Shown here: positions 11,840-24,240 of the stretch, piece by piece
How positions within the stretch are numbered: the first letter of the stretch is position 1
Layout of the letters: each line of letters begins with the position of its first letter
Origin: Branchiostoma floridae
Taxonomy: Eukaryota > Chordata > Leptocardii > Amphioxiformes > Branchiostomatidae
NCBI RefSeq assembly: GCF_000003815.2
Contig: NC_049987.1
Span: 10,141,727-10,170,611, forward strand
Direction: 5' to 3'
Length of the DNA stretch: 28,885 nt
Program-made: the position numbers and the translations under genes
Notes under the pieces: generated by a model
Told to the model about the DNA's origin: nothing
Database searches by the model: none
The model's input: the letters and a program-made list of their open reading frames with translations, nothing else

Positions 11840-12094
11840 TGAGGCCAACATTCCATTGGACGGCGATCTCGCTATGACCTCGCTGTGACCTAAATTAGAT
11901 TTGTGTAAGTCTTGATTTCATATCTGGAATATCATGTAAAATGTATGAATATGACTGAAAGGACAACTAAATACACAAACTTTAAACAGGTTCAATTTAT
12001 ATCTACGTAGTTGATTGAGTTGGTCAAATCGATAGGTCACAGCGCAGTCGCAGTGCGGTGCAGTTGCCGCCCTAGTGCAATGGGAGTGCAAGCG
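11840..12094. mobile_element. TTAA-type MITE copy, diverged subfamily
   Basis: The left arm (about 11849-11894: CATTCCATTGGACGGCGATC, then CGCTGTGACCTAAAT) faces the right arm (about 12032-12092: ATAGGTCACAGCGCAGTCGC, then GCAATGGGAGTGCAAGCG). The right terminus resembles the ATGGGAGCGCATC end of the 22150 copy, which links this subfamily to the others. The interior carries ATGTATGAATATGACTG. It starts only about 25 bases after the preceding copy. Confidence 0.65.
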
Positions 12095-14696
12095 AAACGA
12101 CTCAATATGCATGTTTATTGACGTTTAATTCAAGCTGATGCCATATTTAGACAACAACTGTGGATCACAGCTACTGAATAATTCAAACGAACCTCAAGTT
12201 CAAATATACTTGCTACCCTGTTTATCTCCAGGATAATTGTCAGTCGGTATCTTTAAAATCCTGAGGGCGGGTACGTGAACCGTAACAAATATTCATATAT
12301 TCATTGTCCCAAGGTCGAATCACTACTTTATTGCTTATGAATGCTGCATCACTTCACTTACACATTGATTTTATCATAAACATTTTTGTGTACGAAAATC
12401 CATATTTACCTCACTTAGTTTTCCTATTTAGGAGAATTGAAATGAAAGCAGTTAAATCATACCGAATCGTAAATCTTGTTAATGATTTTCATTGTACATA
12501 TTCATAACTGATGACATGTCACATAATAAAGCAATGTTTATCGTTGAATTTCAACATAAACGTCTGTTGTAGCTTACGAGCTCATTTTTGCTAAATGTAT
12601 AGTTTAGCTTATATGCTGAGATATTTTAATGAAAGTTTTTATGACGAGAAATGTATTTCCATAATGGCCTGTGGTGACTGGCCAGGCAACTATATCTTTA
12701 TGATTATCATATCTATTCCCAAACTTATAATAAACCTTCTAAATAAGAAGTTCGAAGCAGCTTTAATCTGAATTTAAAGGCACACATTTTATATCATGTT
12801 GAAGACGAAAAAGGTGAGTGCAAGCATATATGGTTTGTAAATTTACTCATTTTTCCTTCATTTTATCTACTATGCGCAACCCACCCATTCGTACGAGTGG
12901 ACTTTTCCCAGACCCATTCAGTAAGTAAACATTAACATGTTGATAGTTCTGTTTGGATTTGCCCCGCCGAGCTAAAACTAAGAACTTTAAGAATCTTATC
13001 CACCAAGAGACAGTATCTGGTGAACACATTACTGAGGATTTGTGTTTCAATGCTAATGTGACTCCGCGGAAATCCATTGTGCTCCTAATGTGCAAGCCCA
13101 CCGCTGGAAAATCTAAATCCACAGACAGTCCTTTGTGCAATCGTTTCCTCGTGTCTCGATGTCTATCTGCATGAATGGGCCACTTGCTGATCAACATTAG
13201 CCTTCCTCTCCCTCATCAAATAACGTCAACAGAAGACAGATGTCCCAATTGTTAGTACAAATCGCCCCCCACCAAATCGCTACAGCCCTCTTCACTAGCG
13301 TAAAGTACGGTACTGGAGTTCATTAGGTCGATGCAACGCCATTAGTTGAAACTAGGAAGGTTTCTATTAGCGGCGTCGCTCTAACTCTTCTGGCGAGCAC
13401 ACATTGTTCCCCTTTGATTACACACGAAGTGATGAGTTTCAGGTATTAACGTAAAAGCTCTAAGTAGGGCGATTTCGTTTATTGCCACATATTTCAGTAC
13501 AAATGCATTCCATTAGCCCAGCGCTTGGATATTGCCCCACTTAGTCTTAAAGTAAAATAAACGTAAATCTTTCTGGCACAGGCGGTAAAAAGCACGCGCG
13601 CGTTTGCTATCCATGTCTGATAGATGTACATGTCTGTTGCCGGGCCTTATCTTCTGCACTGTGTGAACAAGTTAGAGGTCTAAGACTCCAAGACTGAAGT
13701 GCATTAAGTTGTCCAAAATGATGTATGACCGCGCTAACAATAAGCCTATACTATCTGGGCATCGGGATGTTAGTCCGATCAGGTAGCGTCTGCCAGCCGA
13801 CTACCAGTATTCAGGTCTCGACATCATGGTTATCATGGCTTCAGGGTCAAACAGCAAGGATAACAGAAATTAGAAGGTAGAATGTTTCGGATTTATTAGT
13901 ATGATATGATATTCTCATTAGAATTCTGCTGTGGGAGGACATTAGGGTCGGCCCATTTCGTCGGCAAACGGCGTCGAATCTTTGATGACACGCTTGTGGA
14001 GAGGTGCAGACAATGTGGTGATAAGACTTAATGGAGACAATTTACAGACCATCTTCTTCCCGAGGCAATTATACACTTTTAAGCTATTCGCAGACACACT
14101 ACAAGTGGATCCACTACTCTCCCGGCATGCCCAACACCATGTACTTTACCAACCATAGAAGACTGACGTTCACATAAAACTTTACAGCGGACTTCAAACA
14201 CGGAGATGCCCCCATGGCGGAAAACTTACTAATGCTTCCCTTCCTTTTATCTACCGCGCGCAGTGATATTTCAGAGAGCTAAAAGGATCATGGAATGCAT
14301 TGACAAGACGCCTGTCGCCCGCCGAAATAAATCCCACCCTGTGTACTTCGCTCGGTGTTAGCGCTAAGGTTATGTGGCCCCAGACTAAATTGATTAGGAT
14401 CAAGGGAGCTTGTCTTGGCTCCACGCACTTCAGAATCACCTTGAAAGTAAAGGTTACTTGGAAGATTTTCCTCTCAAGTTATTCACAGTAGTGTGATAAT
14501 CTTTCCTTCGCAGAAGGCCTGACGGATAATGCAGGAGAGATCGCACATTGGCATACACTCTGTTGATATTGATCTGTGAAGCCCGTAAGTGTCAGCCTTC
14601 CTCTATATGTCACGGCAATGCATATGAAGGATCTTAAGCTCTGATTCTTCCATACTTTAAGATGGATTACTTCTACTACAAAGGAAAATAAAGTAG

Positions 14697-14712
14697 TGTA
14701 CTACTACTACTA
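14697..14712. repeat. (TAC)n microsatellite
   Basis: About five TAC units lie within intron 1. Confidence 0.8.
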
Positions 14713-16094
14713 CATAGTAAAACGAGTAGGTATTGAAGAACATAAAGAAAAAATTGAAGAAAAAGAAATCAATTTGAAAGTTCTTAATCTGTTTGTTTGT
14801 GACAGGAATGGTTGTCGTTGTTTTATCGCAAAGTTAAAGAAGTCGCAAACAAGGATCGATACAGCAACTTTTCTTTTGGGCCTTGTCTTAAAACTTCCCT
14901 TCAATCGATACAGGTAACAATGCATGTCGTGCCTGCACCATCCCCAAACACATGTGCGAACTTTGGAGAGCGGAAGTCAGGTCTTTAAAAAGGTTTTCCT
15001 CATAAATCTTCAAATCGTGCCTTGAAGCGGCCTTTTTACGATGCCGCGGCTACATCCTTAAAGGTTCATTTTTCTAACTTACTGCTGCGGAAGTGGCGCG
15101 GGAAATGGGACGAGAAATTCCTTCCAGGCTGCAGTAAGTGCTGCGTTATATGTGGCAGTATATTGGAATGCCACAGCCATCAACAAGAGCTCTCTCCCTA
15201 CATACTCACCCTGCAATCTGGCCACCAGGCAGCAATAATGCCCCCGTGTACTCAGAAGATTAAACCGAACGAAGAAGACCTGTATGTGAATAATGGATGA
15301 TTAAGATACCATCTGACTTGTACTGACACGCTGGAGCCCAACATGAGTTAATTAAAGGCAAGGCTGGTAATGATGTGCAGGTTCAGGGCCGAAGGCTTGT
15401 TATATTGAGACGTTATAAAAGCGTACGTCGGAAAATGAGATGAGGCGCTTCGGGCTTAAGCTTGTAATGTCTCCATGCATGTTGCACCTTGGCCTAATGA
15501 CTACAAATGTGAGATAGATCACCCACCGCCCGTATCGTCACCCCCGGTGCAGGTGTTCACCCCTCACCGCTGAACTTCAGCGTTATCGCAGCTAACATCC
15601 ACCCTTATCGACTTTCTCGGACAGTGATCGATTTCTGGCCGCAGCCGCAGGATTCTCCCCACATTATCGGAGGTGTTGGGGGCTGCCTTCACAGGCTGTT
15701 GACTCGACAAAATGTTCGGGGCGGTTGGAGCAGATCCCATTATTGGTGACACGAGACGGGCTGCACGATACTTTCCATTCACACCACTTAGTATGTTCGC
15801 AAGCTACAAGTACTTCATTGATTCACACCAGGATGGGACAGAGTCCCTCAAGAAATCACTCCGATTAAGTTCAGTTTTACTTACGTTTCCAAATCTGTGG
15901 ATCCCATTATATTCTGACGTTTCCATTAACGGGGCCTTCCGTACTTCAACTTCCTGTAGAAACGTTCTCTGTCCTATCAGTACTTGCAGCTGACTTGTAC
16001 ACAAAGCAGAGCTTTCACGTACAGGCGCCTTTCAGAAACTGCAATCATGTCTTGTAATCACAAAGTGCTTGCTTTGATTGCCTTGGGCTCTCTG

Positions 16095-16108
16095 CCCCCC
16101 CCCCCCCC
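16095..16108. repeat. Poly-C run (14 bases)
   Basis: An uninterrupted run of 14 C lies in intron 1. Such homopolymers are prone to length error in assemblies. Confidence 0.95.
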
Positions 16109-19090
16109 GCAGCCTTTTAACACACACACTTCAGCCAAGGTTCCTTATCTAGTTATTGCTGAACCAGGGAACCGTGTTCAATTTGACCCGAGCTAAGTGC
16201 AATGATGGCAGCACATTTGCCCAGCAGTCAACGGTAACAAATTAAAGTTTCCTCAGGATAGGGTCGGTAAAACCGGAAATAGGAAAAGGGGTGATATATC
16301 ATATAGCCAGGCGCACATCTCATGGCTCATAGAATGGGAACTCAGCTTATAATGGGCCGAATACGGGAGCGTATTTATACACCATCTGTAATGTATATGT
16401 ACTGTCACCACCTAAGGTTATATGATTCATTAATGGTCACGAAAACAGCGAGCTAGAATCGTCAAAAGAACGAAAATAGCTAGGTGTGCTGCGATGCCAT
16501 TGTATGCAGCGCCATTTTGATTCACGAGCTTGACGACGGAAATTCCCATATGATATTATTAGGTTGGTTGGCGTGGCCCCTTTATGTGTAGGCGTCTATA
16601 TACGACCCATTATTTATCGTTCGAATATTCTGCAGTCATCGGAAATTTCCATTTCAGAGAGACAGGGTGAAGGATATTCGAAGTGTAGATAATCTATGTA
16701 TATAAATTCACTTCCTCCATTTTAAAATCCCCAAGGTAGACGACTTCCGTGCAAGTGCAAAGTTTCATTGAATGCGGAATGCACAGCAGGGAAGTGGAAG
16801 GTGCTCCGCATTAGGGGTCACCTTGTAGTATTCAACGCAAAAAGGTAGACTGGCAGGTCCTCCAGAGAGCATATGGTAATAAATGAATCTGCCACTCACT
16901 ATGTGAAGGTACGTCTACACCACGCACCGATGTCTCAACACTCATTTATCATATCAGCTACAAGTCGTCAAGGAAAGGGGGGTTTAATCTGGGACAAAAC
17001 ATTTTACAATCGCGATGCCATAGAGAGTCGTCTTTCACGAGCGACAAGCGATGTTTTGTGGTTATTACTTCACCATTATCGCAACTGTTCGTCTCGTGGA
17101 ATGAGATGGAAGCCTGCTATCAGAGTCTCACAGACGCCATTGCCTTAATGAAGACCGGTTTTTGGCTATGCAAAGCAAGACGAGTCGTCCGTTTTGCAAG
17201 AGAACAAAAGAACACGAGGAATCTATCTAATTAACTTTACGATTCTAAATTCAATCATTGTCTCCCTGAGTACCAACCATTTCGTTCTGCGAGGGCCATT
17301 GTTGACTGTACGCATGCCTAAGGCTTTACGAAAGGCAAATTAAACTTTACAGTTCATCTTCGCTTCGTCTGATTGTGTTTGTGTATGCTCGGGTGATACG
17401 ATACCCAGAGTCTACCGGTTAATCGGCTTAGAGCCTAATAGATGACATTGACTGCTTATCTCTTGAAAGGAAGCGACAATGGATGAGCAGACAAACGGAA
17501 AGAAACTAAGAAAGATGAATATTTATAAAGCTCAGCGAATAAGTATACATGACAGTAACATAACATCATACAGCATGATCACATCCTATCATTTATTTTT
17601 TTGGATCTTGAACAACAGAAGACGCAAGAATCTAGTTTGCAAAGTTTTATATTGGACTCAAATGCAGAGACTTGCGACTGCCAAGGATTTGCAATGATAA
17701 GAATAACTTTCAATCACAGCGGTGAAACTTCAACTGATATTTGTTATTCTTTTCTAGCTTCAGCAACACGTAAGACACTTATCACGTTACTACTCTTATA
17801 AGGGCCATATCATAGGCAGTTTTTTAGAACTGAACCATTTCTATGCACAACTTGTAATTGTGAAAAAGTGAAAAAGTTTCTTTCGAATCTAATATTGGTT
17901 TATGGCGCGATGCTATGGTGATTTCGATGCAAAGATAATTATGGACTATGCTTCTCTTTTCGTTCAGTCGTCGGTAGGTGATTATCTTCAAGTTGGTATA
18001 CATTTATTCAGGAATATTTATTACCCAAGACGCGCCGTCAACACATACATATATCGTAAACAGAGATTTATCTAGATTTCATTTATGCCTCTTTGGTCAG
18101 TTTGCAGTGATAAAGGTTTATCGTTCGTGCACAGTTCAACTCTCAGACAAGGCGGCTGGCACTAATATAGTCCCTCCACCCTATCAGGGCAAACCAGGCC
18201 TACTCGTAGGTACTTGTAAAGCTCAGAAGATATAGTTATTTATCATTTTCAACACGGCAGCACCCGTAAAACTGGTATTTGAAGAAATACAATGTCTAAA
18301 TATGATGTAGGTTAGTATTCAGAGAAAAAAACTAAATGCTAGAATAAGAAAGTTTCAAAGTACCAGCAGATAACATATATCAGCACCTTATCTGCCTTAC
18401 CTTTGCCGGGAAGGCGTAACACTACAAATCTGTCTAGCATGTGATGTACTCTTGCTGGTCGTACTTAAAGAGGAAAATACCGTTGCACGCCAGCGATAAA
18501 AGCGGTTGTTGCTCATTTTTCATGTCTACAGCACCAGCTCCTGACAGCCTGACAATCCTATAGAGGCCATGATTCACAGTTACCGGCTAACTACTGCCAC
18601 CTTGTTTTAAGACAAAGGATTTATCTCGGCTCCATTAAATGTCAGAATGGGGCAAGTTTTGATCTTTCCCTAACGCGTAACAAATTACCTGCCAAGAAGT
18701 TTGTCCCGGTAGGTGTGATGTGTTTGTGGTACCTTTAATCTTTAAGGATGAAATATGCATTGTTTCTGCAAGGGAAAGGTGCATTTAATCTGCGAGACAT
18801 CTCTGTTGGAGTCTGGGTCACAGTAGGTTCCAGACACACGCGTCACGACTTCCCCTGAGCACACAAAAACTAATGAACAGGTCTCGCGAGAGGTCATCAA
18901 GCCCCTCCGCGCGATATTTCACCATCACAACAGATGGACGTGTCCGTATTGTCCCTAAGGTAACCCGGAAAGTGCGTCATTACTCTAGTCGATGGCCGGT
19001 AGTTGGGAACACTGCAGCTGCAGCAGTATTGTTTGATTGTCACTATCATATCACATAAGTAAGTGATTGCATCACCTCTATGGAAGTTAT

Positions 19091-19422
19091 AAACCTAAAT
19101 CTCAACCACAAACTAAACCCTTAACCTAACTCCCAACCCTAATCCTTAACATAACTTAATCCATGACATTACTCCTGAACTTTAACCCTAACCCCCAACA
19201 ATGACTTTAACCTTGACCTTCAACAGTAACTCTCAACCATTAACCATAGCCCTAAGCACTCACCCTTAATCTTGAGCCTTAACTCCCATCCCTAACCTAA
19301 TCTTAAGCCTTAACTTCAACCCTAACTCGACTCTTAACCCTCATCCCAACACTAACATTTAACTTACCTAACCCATTACAATATTGACACTATCCATTAC
19401 CTTAAAACTAACTCAATACCTC
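19091..19422. repeat. Degenerate telomere-like (CCCTAA)n tract
   Basis: About 330 bases are built from variants of CCCTAA/CCTTAA hexamers, for example ACCCTTAACCTAAC, TTAACCCTAACCC and TCCCTAACCTAAT. The + strand is almost free of G. No unit is repeated exactly over long distances, so the tract is old or arose from a degenerate satellite. The animal telomere repeat is TTAGGG, and interstitial arrays of it are known in many animals. The C-rich strand reads in the direction of transcription of the Ig gene. Confidence 0.8.
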
Positions 19423-19562
19423 ATGAGATAATTTCCGGCCACATATGCTTTCTGGCATACTTAGTACATTCAAGCATTTGTAACGCAAACTTTTCACCAA
19501 ATCTGAAAGATAAACTCTGTGACTGCTTTATATTCAGAGGTAATATCAAGGGCACCTGAACA

Positions 19563-19675
19563 GTTGTAGCTAATAAAGGGAATTACATACCTAGTAGTTA
19601 ACATCAAATAGCCATGCACGTTATAACTGGTAAGGGAACACACACACAAAGTAGTTAACATCAAATAACCATGCA
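19563..19675. repeat. Two-unit tandem duplication, period 57 bp
   Basis: Unit 1 (19563-19618) and unit 2 (19620-19675) are both 56 bases and share the nearly identical 3' part AGTTAACATCAAATA(G/A)CCATGCA. Their 5' parts are more diverged, and unit 2 contains a short CA run. This explains the repeated HGYLMLTT in the minus-strand open frame here, which is therefore not evidence of coding. Confidence 0.75.
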
Positions 19676-22149
19676 GAAAATTCCCAATGCAACAAAGTAT
19701 TTGATCCCAACGCATCTGAGCAAATTTGGCAGAACCATAGACAAGTTGCCCGAGTTGCTCGATCGATATGTTGCTGCGGGAAGTTGAACTTCTTAGTCTG
19801 ATCACGCATGCGCTAGTCAATCCCCCCTGACCAATCTTACCGGACGCCCAATTAACATTCTCTCGTCATGTCAATGGGTCACCTTATTACGCATTAAATC
19901 ACCTGGGCGCCCGGTCAATAGCGATTGTTTCAGGCGTTTTACCTTTAGGGGAAGACTTTGTTCATGTAGGTTATTTGGAAACACGTCTCTTCAAGATTAC
20001 GGCCAGTAATCTGAATCGTTACTTCTTTGATGGGAATTTTCATCAAACAGGGAGAAAAAGATTGAGATGAGCAGGAGAACCCTACTTCCATTAAGTGCCG
20101 TATTATCCGCGTGCCTCATACTGGTATCCTCTCACTTCCTTCCCACTCCCACTAACCCGTAACCGGCTCTGCACGTAACCTCTTGAATACACATGAGATG
20201 CGCGATTTCCACGAGACACCCCCGTTCATTCCCCCGCGTACGGTGTGCATATTGTAGTATTACTCAGCTTTAGGCTAAATGGAAGGTCAAATAGAGCAGA
20301 TTTTTCAATAATCTCTGCAGGAATCCCTTCGGAACCTGAAAGTTTGCCGTTAACAAGTTTTCCCGACACATCGCGTTCCAAAGTCCATAAACAACCACTA
20401 CACATTGATGGAGAAGAAGAATTATTATCTACATATTAACGTATGTAAAGATGAACCATAAAACAGCAATCACTGTAAAAATGACTGCTTGGCAACTTTC
20501 TGGATGAGGATTTTTATGTTGCCTTTTTCCAGAATTATGTCTATTTTCAAGTTTCCGAGACCATTTCGTACAGTATCTAATCTGGAGCCACATTTATTGG
20601 TGACCTTTAGCGCTCCCGTCTTAGCAGTGAATTCCAATCTCGGAGACTGATAAGTGACAACCCTTACAGCTCATGGATTTTACATGAAGAGGACCTATTG
20701 GGGTCTCCGGAATTGCGAAGATGTTGAATTATTGAATCTAAAATCTGACTTTAGAATACAGACAAGAAATAATTAGAACGACCCCGTTTATTAAAGGCAA
20801 TTCCCGAAAGTAGAAAAGAGAAACATATCTTAATTTTGTTTATGGCATACTGTATCCAAATATTGACATAACATGTGATTACGGTAATTGCAATTGCGGC
20901 ACACAGAATTACTGTTAGTGCAATTGCAAACACCATATATATACTTTATATGGTTCTTCTAGCCATCGCCTGGGGTGCCGTTACACCATTGGCTATTTTG
21001 GTGTTACGGAACAGTTCCTTTAATCAACGAACTTGTGATGGTACCAATACGCCCATCTACGCCCATAAAGTTACGCGCGAAAAGCTATTTTACTACCGCG
21101 GAGCTGTAGTGAAGACAAAAAGCTCTCATGGTACACGTGCTCTCGCCGATCAAATCAGGGATGCATGTGTTATTTGCTCTATTAGAACTTCTTCCCATTT
21201 CATGAGGACAAAATTTACCACTCTAAAGTGCCTATATGTAGAAGAATACGAACGTATATTATTTCACCTTTTGCCGGCATAATTTGTAGATGAGTGCGTA
21301 CAACTCTCTGGTGGAATACAGATACGAACACGCCTAGATTTTGATTTGCTTTCAGAAAGTTTTGCCCCCATCTGTCATTGGAAATGGTAGTAATTTCTGC
21401 TCCGATCATCAATAAACTCCCGAGGGTGCATCTTGACCCCATACTGTCGGAGACATGGCTGCAAACCTTATATGACCTGTCTACACCGGGAGGCAATGCA
21501 TTCTTGATGAACCCATAGTACTTGAATCTTCAAAAATCGACCTGCTTTACCTGTGCATGAATAGAACAGGTTAAATGACGGTGTGATTTGTGATATATGC
21601 ACAATAGAAGATCACAACAACTGATATTAACTACACTTAGTCATGGGTATAATACCTAGTACATTGCTCTGAGTGCATCGATTTTTACGTTGAAGTTTAT
21701 GGAACTATATAACACTTTGAGCCACTCCTGGGTTTATGGGCAATTCTAGCAACACTCCTTCCACTAAAATGCTACCCCGTAATTCTTTTGGCCACAGGGT
21801 AAGTTGGCGGGTTAAGCCTCTCCAGGTATGCAAATGCCAAAGAAAGAACTCAATTACATCTTAGTATGAGCGATGGTTGTAAAGTATGTTACTTGACATT
21901 GTTATGACTCGGAGAAATTGCCTGCAACGTATGCCCCATTACACTCACTCTAGAATAGGCCACGAGTCTCTAATCAATTCTACAACACAATTATTCAATG
22001 TACTGCATATTGCATTAAGTCTCCTAATATGACATCAACTGGAGTATTGGTTTGTTTCAGAGCGTGGTTGAATCAATGTGGTTATCAACATTGACTTCCA
22101 CGTGTTCAGTTGCTTTTAGTTAAATATCATCGGCGAAACGTCGTGATGA

Positions 22150-22401
22150 GTAAAGGTGCGCTCCCACTGCACTTGTGTCAAACTTGCGTCACTGCGGGGT
22201 TCGTTCACTGCGTCACTGTTTTGTTATTTTCTACGATTTTTTATGATTTAGATGTTGCTTAATACGTAAAAGTATGAATTGGAAGACGACAAAATTTAAA
22301 AAAAATAAGAAATTCATTCTTTATCTCTGAAATTCGTTGAGTATCCTTCGAACCCCGCAGTGACGCAAGCTTGACACAAGTAAAATGGGAGCGCATCTTA
22401 A
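22150..22401. mobile_element. TTAA-type MITE copy with long TIRs, about 250 bp
   Basis: This is the best preserved copy of the family in the window. The arms pair over roughly 50 bp with few mismatches, including a perfect 21-bp core (22183-22203 against 22349-22369) that contains GCGTCACTGCGGGGTTCG. The outer ends read AGGTGCGCTCCCA and TGGGAGCGCATC, flanked by GTAA on the left and TTAA on the right. This is consistent with a TTAA target site as used by piggyBac and Kolobok elements. The interior is A+T-rich and non-coding. Confidence 0.85.
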
Positions 22402-22804
22402 GTCACGGTACTTTTTCTTCCCCATCTTTGCCTATTTACCAATGTCTCTAAGCACATTGACTAATAAAAAGTCATAACTAATCATATTATCACAATTATT
22501 AGTTGTGGAACCTGCCTTGTTATCAGCCAATGTGCGGCCCTCAGTCAATGTGACTATGATATCGACACAGGCTGCATGCTATTATAGGTCAAATGAAGGT
22601 GTTCTGTTGTTCCTATATCAGATTAAACCTTATGATCAAATATCATTCTTTGAATCTTGGTGTTATTGCTTGTTGCATTGTTGGGCAGGTGCTATGGGTA
22701 AAAGAGCAAGATGACCCCATGTCACTTGCTTCAAAAGAATGCACAATCCCCGTATGACTATTCACTGCTTTTATATGCCCATTGAATCTACACCTAAACT
22801 TTAA

Positions 22805-22982
22805 CATAGCGCTCAGCGAACTCTATTCGTATAAACGATTTGATCTTTAAAACTTTGTTTGCTTTGATGTTTCAGTCATACTTTTCTTCATTTTGCATAA
22901 CATTTTGAATTATGAAGTGTTACAAAAATCTAATTTAGTTCGCAGGATTGTCATAGCGCAATCACCATCGAGTGAAATGGGG
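22805..22982. mobile_element. Degraded TTAA-type MITE copy
   Basis: The right arm (about 22928-22982: AATCTAATTTAGTTCGCAGG, then CATAGCGCAATCACCATCGAG) matches the ends of the copies at 10154 and 10975. The left arm (ATAGCGCTCAGCGAACT, 22806) is a shorter inverted match. The interior contains GTCATACTTTTCTTC and TTGCATAACATT, as in the reverse complement of other copies. It lies about 160 bp upstream of exon 2. Confidence 0.6.
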
Positions 22983-23141
22983 CATGTGTGCCCCTGGTGC
23001 CACAATAAGCTAAACGGTGTTGTTCCCAGTAAGCAGATTCCCTGATATGTATATCTAGAGTGACACCTTAGCTTCAGCTCTTTATTGCACGTTAATCTGT
23101 TATATGTAGCCTTTAGAATGATCATATTTCTTTTGCCACAG

Positions 23142-23474
23142 TGATAGCGAACGTCCCCTCCTATCGGAACTTCCCTCAGTCCACCGCCGTCCGGGTGGGA
23201 AGGAGCGTGACCTTGAACTGTGCTTTTGATGGCCTCTCTCCGAATGACGTCGTCAACTGGCACTGGTACAACCCCGAAACGGAGGCCAAACTCCACCACA
23301 TCTCCTCAGGCAGTAACGTGGCTCCGGAGTTCCCGCGCTTCTCGGTGGTGGGGAACAGTCAGAGCGGGGAGTTCAACCTCCTCGTGCGGACCGCCCGGCC
23401 GGAAGACGAGGGGAACTACCGCTGTAGCGTCTTCTCTGTCAGGGAAACCAAAGACGCCAAGCTAACAGTCGTTG
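23142..23474 (+). CDS. Exon 2: Ig domain 1 of nephrin/Kirrel-like adhesion protein
   Basis: The exon is 333 bases, phase 1 at both ends, between acceptor TTTCTTTTGCCACAG and donor GTGAGT (23475). Counting its first residue, the Val split across intron 1, as 1, it encodes 111 residues forming one whole Ig domain. Cys27 (in SVTLNC) and Cys95 (in DEGNYRC) are the disulphide pair, Trp40 is the core tryptophan, and RPEDEGNYRC is the canonical D-x-G-x-Y-x-C motif of V/I-set domains. The segment FSVVGNSQSGEFNLLV resembles the corresponding part of the first Ig domain of Kirrel and nephrin, where a similar VVGN..SGE..L pattern occurs. The exon is clearly richer in G+C than the flanking introns. Family placement rests on recalled patterns, not on a database search; nectin-like or other Ig cell-adhesion molecules remain possible. 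Confidence 0.93.
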
Positions 23475-24066
23475 GTGAGTACTAAGTCATCTCAATGGTA
23501 AAGCATTTCGATAGCGATATGAAATGAAGTCATAAATCAAAATGATGAATCGCAATCAGGAGATTTTTATTGCTCACAGCTAGCTAATCGTATGTTATCC
23601 ATAACTCACATTCATGAGTATTCCATCGCGTATCTCGAAAAAGTTTGCTATCTGAATTCAAGCAAGGTGTCGGTTTACAAATGGACGTGATAGTGCTTGA
23701 CTGTATCACCTGGGAACGCGATAACTTATCAACCCCACAACAGTCAGTTCTTTGAAAGTTGTAAGTTATTGCTTAATAAAGGAGAGATGGCCACGATAGA
23801 AGTATGTCCTGCGGCAGTCGCCATCATTCACAAGTATGACCTACTTATCCCCTGAAATCGCCCGAAGAAGGCTTGATTTTTCTTCGATAGTGTATTCACG
23901 GCAGTATATTCATCGCGCGTTCCACAGTTGATAACATCAACCTCACGTCGCCACGGGCGATCATCTGTCAGAGCATGGGCGAATGAAGCTCTGTATAGAT
24001 TAAGTGAGATTCCACGCGCCTTTAAGAGGTCCTGGTCTTTTCACGGCAGCCACTAATCCTCTTAAC

Positions 24067-24240
24067 ACTGCAGTTCTATTCCCAGTGCAACCACTAATTG
24101 CCGCAACGGGATAATACAAAAGACCAACCATGTCTACTCGGTGTGAATATGGTCACTTTTGTTACTGTAGAGAAAGGGAGATGTGCAATAAAACTGCAAT
24201 TCTATTCCATAAGTACAGCCACTAATTGATGCTACGGGAA
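24067..24240. repeat. Dispersed direct repeat, two copies of about 48 bp
   Basis: Unit 1 (24067-24112) and unit 2 (24192-24240) share ACTGCA(G/A)TTCTATTCC, then CA(A/G)CCACTAATTG and finally CTACGGGA or a close variant. A third fragment, GCAGCCACTAAT, lies at 24046-24057. This is probably an old local duplication or a piece of an unrecognised repeat family. Confidence 0.6.

Larger units (their letters stand above)
4930..23141 (+). other. Intron 1 (18.2 kb)
   Basis: The intron runs from the GTGAGT donor at 4930 to the acceptor TTTCTTTTGCCACAG ending at 23141. No internal coding exon could be supported. The longest open frames (20875-21282 +, 12847-13197 -, 5032-5340 +) show no domain and are about as long as chance allows. 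The content is mostly unique-looking A+T-rich sequence with small mobile-element relics, listed separately. Between about 12100 and 19090 I see only simple runs, namely (TAC)n at 14697-14712 and a 14-base C run at 16095-16108, and no gene or clear repeat. An (AT)9 microsatellite lies at 7436-7453. Confidence 0.65.

Noticed and set aside
12796-12819. ATG followed five codons later by AAG/GTGAGT, a possible alternative first exon
   Set aside because: It ends in phase 0 while exon 2 needs phase 1, and the peptide (MLKTKK) is not signal-like.
12847-13197. 116-codon minus-strand open frame
   Set aside because: No domain, no supporting splice or start context, and the opposite strand is also open. 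Treated as intronic chance ORF.
19621-19809. Minus-strand open frames with repeated HGYLMLTT
   Set aside because: The repeat is a direct consequence of the 57-bp tandem DNA duplication, with no other sign of coding.
20875-21282. Longest open frame in the window (135 codons, + strand), with a hydrophobic start
   Set aside because: No recognisable domain, A+T-rich codon use unlike the real exons, and a few frames this long are expected by chance in 29 kb. The start lies in a low-complexity stretch with repeated GCAATTGC.
22910-23299. 129-codon minus-strand open frame
   Set aside because: It is antisense to Ig exon 2 and to the MITE arm upstream of it; the + strand Ig domain explains the open frame.
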